A DNA stretch of 64,000 bases, taken from positions 1 through 64,000 of the forward strand of contig JAKLJW010000022.1 of NCBI GenBank assembly GCA_023150935.1. The letters run 5' to 3'. Below, piece by piece: positions 58,796-64,000 of the stretch. The notes below the pieces were generated by a model that had not been told where the DNA came from, did not search any database, and worked only from the letters and a program-made list of their open reading frames with translations. This stretch comes from Candidatus Binatia bacterium (GTDB lineage: Bacteria > Desulfobacterota > Binatia > HRBIN30). Position 1 is the first letter of the stretch. Each line of letters opens with the position of its first letter. Position numbers and translations under genes: made by a program.

Positions 58796-60466
58796 TCACG
58801 CCAGACCGACGATCTTGTCGCCCTGCAGATCGAGGGACCCGGCCAGCGGCACTTTCGGCAGGCCGGGCATGCGTAAGATGTCCCCGGTCAGCACGACCAG
58901 AAACCCCGCGCCGGCGTTGATCTGAATGCCACGCACGGTGACGTCGAAGTCGGTCGGGCGGCCGGTGAGCTTCGGGTCGTCCGACAGCGAATTCTGCGTC
59001 TTGGCGATACACACCGGCAGATTCTCGTACCCGAGACGGCGCACGTCTTCGAGATCGCGCTCCGCCGTCTTCGTAAACACGACACTGCGTGCGCCGTACA
59101 TCTTCTGCGCCACGGCAAGAATCTTGTCGGGAATTGGCGCGGTCCAGTCGTACAACGCGCGAAACGGCTTGCTGCGCTTCTCGGCGTGCGCCATGACCGT
59201 GCGCGCCAGTTCGACCGCCCCCTCGCCGCCGCGGGCGAAGTGGTCGGCGACCGCGAACGGCACGCCGAGATAGGCGCAGCGGCGCCGCACGACTTCGATT
59301 TCTTCGTCCCGGTCGCCGTCGAAGCGATTGAGTGCAACGACGGGCGGTTCGCCGAACTGGCGAATGCTGTCGATGTGCTTGTCCAGGTTGGGTAGGCCGC
59401 GGGCCACCGCACCCGGATCGCTATGGGCCACGTCGGCCAGCCGGACACCGCCGTGCATCTTGAGCGCACGGAGGGTGGCGACCAGGACCACGGCGGCGGT
59501 GTCCAGCCCGGCGCTCACGCACTTGATGTCGAAGAACTTCTCCGCTCCGAGGTCGAAGGCAAACCCCGCCTCGGTGACGGCCCAGTCGGTCAGGTGCAGC
59601 GCCATGCGCGTCGCCAGCACGCTGTTGCAGCCATGGGCGATGTTCGCAAACGGTCCGCCGTGGATGAGCACCGGCGTGCCCTCGAGGGTCTGGACCAGGT
59701 TCGGCTTCAGGGCATCGCGCAGCAGGGCGAGCATTGCGCCGGAGGCCGCGAGCCTGCCGGCGGTAACGGGTTCGCCTCCGTAAGTGAAAGCAACCAGGGT
59801 ACGGTCGAGGCGGGCGCGCAGGTCGTCGATCGAATTCGCCAGGCAGAGCATGGCCATGACCTCGGACGCCGCGGTGATGTCGAAACCGGTCTCGCGTGGC
59901 ACGCCTTGCTGATGGCCGCCGAGGCCGACGATGATATTGCGCAGCGCCCGGTCGTTCATGTCCATCGCCCGGCGCCAGACGATGCGTCGCGGATCGATGC
60001 CCAGGCGGTTGCCGAAATAGATGTGATTGTCGAGCAGCGCGGCCAGCAGGTTGTTGGCCGCGGTGATGGCGTGGAAGTCGCCGGTGAAATGGAGGTTGAT
60101 GCGGTCGGCCGGCATCACCTGACTGTGGCCGCCGCCGGTCGCCCCTCCCTTGATGCCCATGCACGGCCCCATCGACGGCTCGCGCAACGCGATGCAGACG
60201 GAATGGCCAAGCCTCCGGATCGCATCGCCGAGACCGATACTCGTCGTCGTCTTGCCCTCGCCCGCCGGGGTGGGCGTAATCGCCGAAACCAGGATCAGCC
60301 GCGACTCGCCCCGATGCCGGGGCGGTTCGTCGAGGACGTTCAGCTCCACCTTGGCGACGTCGTGGCCGACGGGAAACAGGTGCGTCGCCGTCAGTCCGAG
60401 CTCGGCGGCAACTTCCCGGATCGGGCGAAGCGGCACGGAGGCCGCGATCTCGGCGTTGCTGGGCAT
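58796..60466 (-). CDS. fhs: Formate-tetrahydrofolate ligase
   Basis: This 556-residue enzyme makes 10-formyl-THF from formate, THF and ATP, the entry to one-carbon metabolism and to the methyl branch of acetogenesis where that exists. TPTPAGEGKTTTSIGLGDAI is the P-loop region, REPSMGPCMGIKGGATGGGH and DRINLHFTGDFHAITAANNL are family signatures, and VVALNRFDGD and GPFANIAHGCNSVLA are also intact. The start was placed at ATG 60466 (MPSNAEIAAS) rather than seven codons upstream. It is the last of three minus-strand genes after an EamA transporter and an amidase; the 103-bp gap before it leaves separate transcription possible. Confidence 0.93.
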   Translation of the reverse strand: MPSNAEIAASVPLRPIREVAAELGLTATHLFPVGHDVAKVELNVLDEPPRHRGESRLILVSAITPTPAGEGKTTTSIGLGDAIRRLGHSVCIALREPSMGPCMGIKGGATGGGHSQVMPADRINLHFTGDFHAITAANNLLAALLDNHIYFGNRLGIDPRRIVWRRAMDMNDRALRNIIVGLGGHQQGVPRETGFDITAASEVMAMLCLANSIDDLRARLDRTLVAFTYGGEPVTAGRLAASGAMLALLRDALKPNLVQTLEGTPVLIHGGPFANIAHGCNSVLATRMALHLTDWAVTEAGFAFDLGAEKFFDIKCVSAGLDTAAVVLVATLRALKMHGGVRLADVAHSDPGAVARGLPNLDKHIDSIRQFGEPPVVALNRFDGDRDEEIEVVRRRCAYLGVPFAVADHFARGGEGAVELARTVMAHAEKRSKPFRALYDWTAPIPDKILAVAQKMYGARSVVFTKTAERDLEDVRRLGYENLPVCIAKTQNSLSDDPKLTGRPTDFDVTVRGIQINAGAGFLVVLTGDILRMPGLPKVPLAGSLDLQGDKIVGLA

Positions 60467-60569
60467 CATACGAAGGACACCTCGCACCGGAGATGCGGGA
60501 TTCCCCCGCGGATTTCAAGGCAGGCGCCGTGGCGAGCGGAGCCAGGCCGAGGATGCCGCCTCCGCGGCG

Positions 60570-61529
60570 CTACACCGTGTCGGTCTCGGCGGCGCTGGCC
60601 GCCAGTTCCTCCGCGTCGGCTGCCGGCCGCTCGTAGACGATCGTGCCGATGGCGACGAGCACGATCGTGCCGCCGGCGATCTGCGTGAGGTTGAGCGGCT
60701 CGTCGAGGAACGTGGCGGCGCCGACGGCGGCGAAGACCGGTACCGCGAGCAGCATGACCGAGACGACCAGGGCGGCGACGTGCGGGTGCGCCCAGTTCAC
60801 AAGAAAGTGGCCGAGAGTTCCCGGGACCAGAGCGAGAAAGATCAGGAGCGCCCAGTCGTTCCCGCGCGGGGAATCGAGATGCTCTCCGGCGGCGACGGCG
60901 ACAACCGTCATCAGAAGAGCGGCGACAGTCGACATGCCGATCAGGTATTCGGCAGTGTCGACGCCGGCGCGCACATGCTTCGAGACCAGGAAATAGGCGG
61001 TGAAGGCAAACAGATTGGCAACGGCAAGGACGTCGCCGCGCAAACTCCATCCCGGCGTGCCCGCCGACCCGACGACGACGACAACCGTGCCGGCCACCGC
61101 GACGAACGACCAGAACAGCGCCCGCGCCGTGACCCGCTCCCCGAACCACGGGCCGGCTACGATCAGCACCAACGCCGGTTGCAGCGCGCCGATGATCGAA
61201 ACGTTGGTGACGCTCGTCAGCTTGAGGCTCGTAAAAAACAGGATCTGGTGCAGCGCGAACAGCGCCCCACCGGCCACCGCGGCGACCAGCCACGCGCGGG
61301 TCAGACGCGCGCGCAGGCGCGGCATCGCCAGGGGCAGGAACCACAGGAGCGGCAGCGGGATCCACAGCCGATAGAACGAAGCCACGAGCCCGGTCGTGGA
61401 AATCAGCTTGATGATCACCGAGCTGCAGCCCCATACCAGCGCCGACCCCGCCACGGCGGTGACGGCCAGCGCCCGTACCGGCCGGCCGGCGGCGCTCAAT
61501 CCCACAGCGGCGGGTGCCGATCCTTCCAT
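60570..61529 (-). CDS. EamA/DMT-family transporter
   Basis: This 319-residue protein has ten TM helices in two EamA repeats. The first runs from about residue 20 (VTAVAGSALVWGCSSVIIKL) to 150, the second from about 165 to 305. SFYRLWIPLPLLWFL and VPVFAAVGAATFLDEPLN are typical DMT segments. It probably exports a metabolite or amino acid. Its start lies inside the end of the amidase gene (34-bp overlap), so the two are expressed together. The C-terminal 25 residues are cytoplasmic and acidic. Confidence 0.85.
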   Translation of the reverse strand: MEGSAPAAVGLSAAGRPVRALAVTAVAGSALVWGCSSVIIKLISTTGLVASFYRLWIPLPLLWFLPLAMPRLRARLTRAWLVAAVAGGALFALHQILFFTSLKLTSVTNVSIIGALQPALVLIVAGPWFGERVTARALFWSFVAVAGTVVVVVGSAGTPGWSLRGDVLAVANLFAFTAYFLVSKHVRAGVDTAEYLIGMSTVAALLMTVVAVAAGEHLDSPRGNDWALLIFLALVPGTLGHFLVNWAHPHVAALVVSVMLLAVPVFAAVGAATFLDEPLNLTQIAGGTIVLVAIGTIVYERPAADAEELAASAAETDTV

Positions 61530-62938
61530 GGGCGGGCTTGTTCGAGCTGGCCGGCCAGGCGCAGGAGCAGGCCCTCCTCGCCAAATCGGCCCGCGAACAT
61601 AAGCCCCACCGGCAGGCCATCCGCGCTCCAGTGCAGCGGCAACGAAATCGCCGGCTGACCGGTGGCGTTCTGGATCGGGGTGAACGGCACGTAATCGAGC
61701 ACCTGGCCGAGGCCGAGTAGCGGGTCGCGTTGTTGCAGGTCTATAGTGCCGTTCTCGATCGGCGGCGAGCCCAGAGTGGTGGTCAGCCAGCAGTCGTAAT
61801 TCTGGTGCCAGCGGGCGATCTGCCGGGTTGCCATCTGCAGCATCGCCACCGAGATGTGGTACTGCGTCGCGGGGAGCTGCTTGCCCTGCTGGTAGATACC
61901 CCAGGTGAGGCCCTCGAAGTCGCTTTCGACGGGAGTCTTGCCGTTGAGCAGCGCGTAGCCGTCGATGTTGGCCGCATGTGCGGACGTGAAAACGGCCACG
62001 AACGCGCTGCTGAGCAGGTTGAAATCGATGTCCGGAGCGGCCTCTTCGACGATATGGCCGAGGTCGGCGAGCAGCTTGGCCGTCGACTCGACCGCGGCGA
62101 CGCAGTCGGGGTGGAGCGGCAGACCGTTCATCGATTTCGTCGAGAAGGCGATGCGCAGCTTGCCCGGCGGCGTGCGCGCCTCTTCGAGGAACGGCCGCGT
62201 TACCGGCGGTGCGCAGTACGGGTCGCCGATCTCCGGGCCCTGGGTGCAGTCGAGTGCCGCGGCCGTGTCGCGCACGGTGCGGCTGACGACGTGCTCGGCA
62301 ATCAGCCCGCTCGCCATGTCGCCGATGTCGGGTCCGAGGGGGTTGCGACCGCGGGTCGGCTTCAGGCCGACCAGCCCGCAGCAGGCCGCCGGGATGCGTA
62401 TCGAGCCGCCCCCGTCGTTGGCATGGGCCAGCGGCACGATACCGGCCGCGACGGCGGCCGCCGACCCGCCGCTCGATCCCCCGGTCGAGTGCGCCAAGTT
62501 CCATGGGTTGCGCGCCGGGCCATAGAGCACCGGCTCGGTGGTCGGCAGGATGCCGCACTCGGGCGCGTTGGTCTTGCCGAGAACGACGAGTCCGGCGGCT
62601 TTGTAGCGGGCGACCAGCGTGTGGTCGCGGTGCGCCGGAGTGCCGGTCATGAACTTACAGGCCGAAGTCGTCGGCACGCCCTCGTAGTCGCCGAGGATGT
62701 CCTTCAACAGAAAGGGCACGCCATGGAATGCGCCCGGGGCGGCGCCGCCGCCGGCCAGTCGCCCCGCCGTCTGCCGGGCCTGGTCGTAGATCTTGTAAAT
62801 CACCGCGTTGATCGACGGATTGTGTTTCTCGATGCGCGCAATCGCCTCGTCCACCAGTTCCGTCGGTGTGACGTCGCGCTTCGCGACCAGCTCGGCGAGT
62901 CCGAGGCCGTCGAACCGTGCATACTCCTTGAACGCCAT
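61496..62938 (-). CDS. Amidase-signature hydrolase
   Basis: This 480-residue amidase-signature (AS) family enzyme has all three catalytic residues: K79 (PFLLKD), cis-Ser S155 in [11 protein letters not shown], and nucleophile S179 in [17 protein letters not shown] enzymes hydrolyse aliphatic or aryl amides, nylon oligomers or act as GatA. Here no gatB/gatC is near and the Cys-rich CCG region fits free-standing amidases. No signal peptide. It leads the minus-strand cluster with the EamA transporter, so one may supply or remove the amide product of the other. Substrate unknown. Confidence 0.88.
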   Translation of the reverse strand: MAFKEYARFDGLGLAELVAKRDVTPTELVDEAIARIEKHNPSINAVIYKIYDQARQTAGRLAGGGAAPGAFHGVPFLLKDILGDYEGVPTTSACKFMTGTPAHRDHTLVARYKAAGLVVLGKTNAPECGILPTTEPVLYGPARNPWNLAHSTGGSSGGSAAAVAAGIVPLAHANDGGGSIRIPAACCGLVGLKPTRGRNPLGPDIGDMASGLIAEHVVSRTVRDTAAALDCTQGPEIGDPYCAPPVTRPFLEEARTPPGKLRIAFSTKSMNGLPLHPDCVAAVESTAKLLADLGHIVEEAAPDIDFNLLSSAFVAVFTSAHAANIDGYALLNGKTPVESDFEGLTWGIYQQGKQLPATQYHISVAMLQMATRQIARWHQNYDCWLTTTLGSPPIENGTIDLQQRDPLLGLGQVLDYVPFTPIQNATGQPAISLPLHWSADGLPVGLMFAGRFGEEGLLLRLAGQLEQARPWKDRHPPLWD

Positions 62939-63330
62939 GTCGATCCTCCTGTGACGCGGTGGCCGGGCGGTCGCCCGCCGGTCCGCTTTGGGTTTCGGTT
63001 CGCGAGTCTACGGCGCCGAGCCTCACGAGATGGAAGCGGGTCGTGACCGCCGTGCGGTCGACTACGTAGCGCGACGCGCGAGGGTATGTCCAGCGGGGCG
63101 GCGCCACTCGAATCCGGCAACAATAGATGTCCGCATGCCCGTAAGCCGTCACCCCCGCGAAGCTTGTCCCGGCGAAAGCCGGGAGCGGGGGTACAGAAAG
63201 CCAAAGCCCGCCTGGATTCTCGCTTTCCGCGGGAATGACGAGGGTCCCGCCGCGCCGGAGGCGATCGCACCGCCGTTGTTTCCGAAGATCGCCTCCAAAC
63301 AAGGATCGAGACCGGGGAACGGAGCGCCGC
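62939..63330. repeat. Gene-free gap with two palindromic intergenic repeats
   Basis: There is no gene in these 392 bp. GTCACCCCCGCGAAGC...GGCGAAAGCCGGGAGCGGGGG (63148-63190) is one palindromic unit. CTCGCTTTCCGCGGGAATGA with its GGTCCCGCCG tail (63213-63252) is another, nearly identical to 17182-17220. They are REP-like elements of the ATTCCCGC type. Confidence 0.6.
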
Positions 63331-63846
63331 TCATTTGGGCTGCGGATCTTCCTTGGCTTGTGGCCGTCTCGCTTTCTTCAGTCTCGCGACAGCCGCCGGC
63401 TCCTTCGCCGCCTTCGAGAGCGCCTGCCAATCGTCGGGAGGGTTCCCCTTCTCAAGCATCTTCCGGAAGACCGCGTACGCGTCCGTCTTGGACCCGTAGG
63501 TCCGCTTCGAGTCTTCGTCGTTGACCCAAGCGTAGACGATGACCTTGGCCCTGGAGTGGTACCGAAAGAAGAGCCGAAACCTCTGGCCACCGAACTTCGC
63601 TCGAAACCAGTGCTTGTAGTCGTCGCCCAGCGCGTTGCCCTGGCGATGCTCGGGCCGCGCAGGGTCCGCTGGAACCGTAACGAACATCAGCTCGTACAGC
63701 GCCGCGAGCAGCTTGAAGTTGGCGGTGCTCTTGTGGTCGTCCGGGTTCTTCGCCTTGGCCTTCGCCTTCTCGACCGTCGCGATCAGCTTTTCGAGTTGGT
63801 CGAGAAGGAGTGGGTGAGCGAAGAGCTCCCAGCCGTTGACCTGCAT
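63331..63846 (-). CDS. yhaV: YhaV-family toxin
   Basis: This 171-residue RelE-superfamily ribonuclease toxin is of the YhaV type. It begins MQVNGWELFAHPLLLDQLEK and includes ADPARPEHRQGNALGDDYKH, then WFRAKFGGQRFRLFFRYHS, KVIVYAWVNDEDSKRTYGS and KTDAYAVFRKMLEKGNPPDDW, the full set of family blocks. The last 30 residues are a Lys-rich tail. Its ATG is 3 bp after the stop of a PrlF-type antitoxin on the same strand, the canonical order. YhaV cleaves mRNA at the ribosome. The gene appears complete. Confidence 0.9.
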   Translation of the reverse strand: MQVNGWELFAHPLLLDQLEKLIATVEKAKAKAKNPDDHKSTANFKLLAALYELMFVTVPADPARPEHRQGNALGDDYKHWFRAKFGGQRFRLFFRYHSRAKVIVYAWVNDEDSKRTYGSKTDAYAVFRKMLEKGNPPDDWQALSKAAKEPAAVARLKKARRPQAKEDPQPK

Positions 63847-63849
63847 CGT

Positions 63850-64000
63850 TCAGAGATCCACGTCGCCGTCGATGGGGGCGTCAAGGTCGACCTTCTCGCC
63901 CTTCACCAGGGCTGCCATGCGTACCGCGAAATCCTTCGACAGGGGCTTGAGAGTCTCAGGGTGCTTCTCGATGTTCCGGGCGAGGAACGCGAGAAACTTC
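63850..64000 (-). CDS. prlF: PrlF-type antitoxin, 5' end outside the window
   Basis: This is the C-terminal 49 residues of an AbrB/SpoVT-fold antitoxin of the PrlF (SohA) type. They begin KFLAFLARNIEKHPETLKPL and end VDLDAPIDGDVDL, which is the toxin-binding tail of the family (FLxFL, then a VDLD motif). The DNA-binding N-terminus lies beyond 64000. It pairs with the YhaV toxin gene directly downstream and should neutralise it and autorepress the operon. Confidence 0.82.
   Translation of the reverse strand, partial: KFLAFLARNIEKHPETLKPLSKDFAVRMAALVKGEKVDLDAPIDGDVDL

Overview
This is 64 kb of GC-rich DNA from a Gram-negative bacterium. The evidence is lipoprotein signals, RND pumps, a TonB-dependent receptor and a tripartite-type efflux operon. 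Several large secreted proteins combine Thr-Pro-rich linkers with dockerin-like calcium loops, and there is a YCF48-RND-DUF1329 operon, a predicted selenoprotein and a formate-tetrahydrofolate ligase. That mixture resembles uncultured deltaproteobacterial-grade lineages (Binatota- or Myxococcota-like), but this is inference: no rRNA or standard phylogenetic marker is present. Two tRNA genes (Phe and Leu) were found. No CRISPR array or complete insertion sequence was seen.

Left end (1-9.4 kb): a graveyard of IS1380- and IS21-type transposases whose IS21 end cuts a RelE-like toxin, then a PLP decarboxylase with a small membrane protein, then a TetR-HlyD-RND efflux operon with an operator abutting its first start codon. 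9.4-18.2 kb: two small zinc-binding proteins, an RluA pseudouridine synthase, a class V aminotransferase, a dynamin-like GTPase, a LOG-family protein, an FAD oxidoreductase and an intact HepT-MntA toxin-antitoxin pair.

18.3-31.7 kb: a two-domain AhpD-like gene interrupted by one in-frame TGA exactly where the second Cys of the CxxC motif should be (read here as CxxU selenocysteine, with a hairpin just after the UGA). It is followed by two large exported proteins sharing one dockerin-bearing module, an amino-acid permease, a GST, a type 5 uracil-DNA glycosylase and endonuclease III. 31.9-38.9 kb: an AMIN-like lipoprotein, a HEAT-repeat protein, tRNA-Leu and a tightly overlapping four-gene operon ending in RND permease and DUF1329.

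38.9-42.6 kb is an accessory island. It holds a broken toxin-antitoxin locus, IS91-like debris, an MT-A70 methyltransferase, a toxin-antitoxin pair bounded by two attC-like hairpins (a probable integron gene cassette) and several inverted repeat arrays. 42.5-53.6 kb: a threonine-dehydratase-like enzyme, a chagasin-type inhibitor, a HAD phosphatase, a divergent pair of paralogous lipoproteins, a GlpD-type dehydrogenase, and a TetR-PQQ dehydrogenase-TonB receptor cluster with its own palindromic operator.

53.9-64 kb: a secreted protein with a long TPTE repeat tail and a BNR/Asp-box protein ending in paired EF-hand-like loops, then a minus-strand cluster (amidase, EamA transporter, Fhs), and a YhaV-PrlF toxin-antitoxin locus running off the right edge. 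Recurrent themes are toxin-antitoxin loci (five, two with truncated toxins), dispersed short inverted repeats at gene ends, and large exported repeat proteins.
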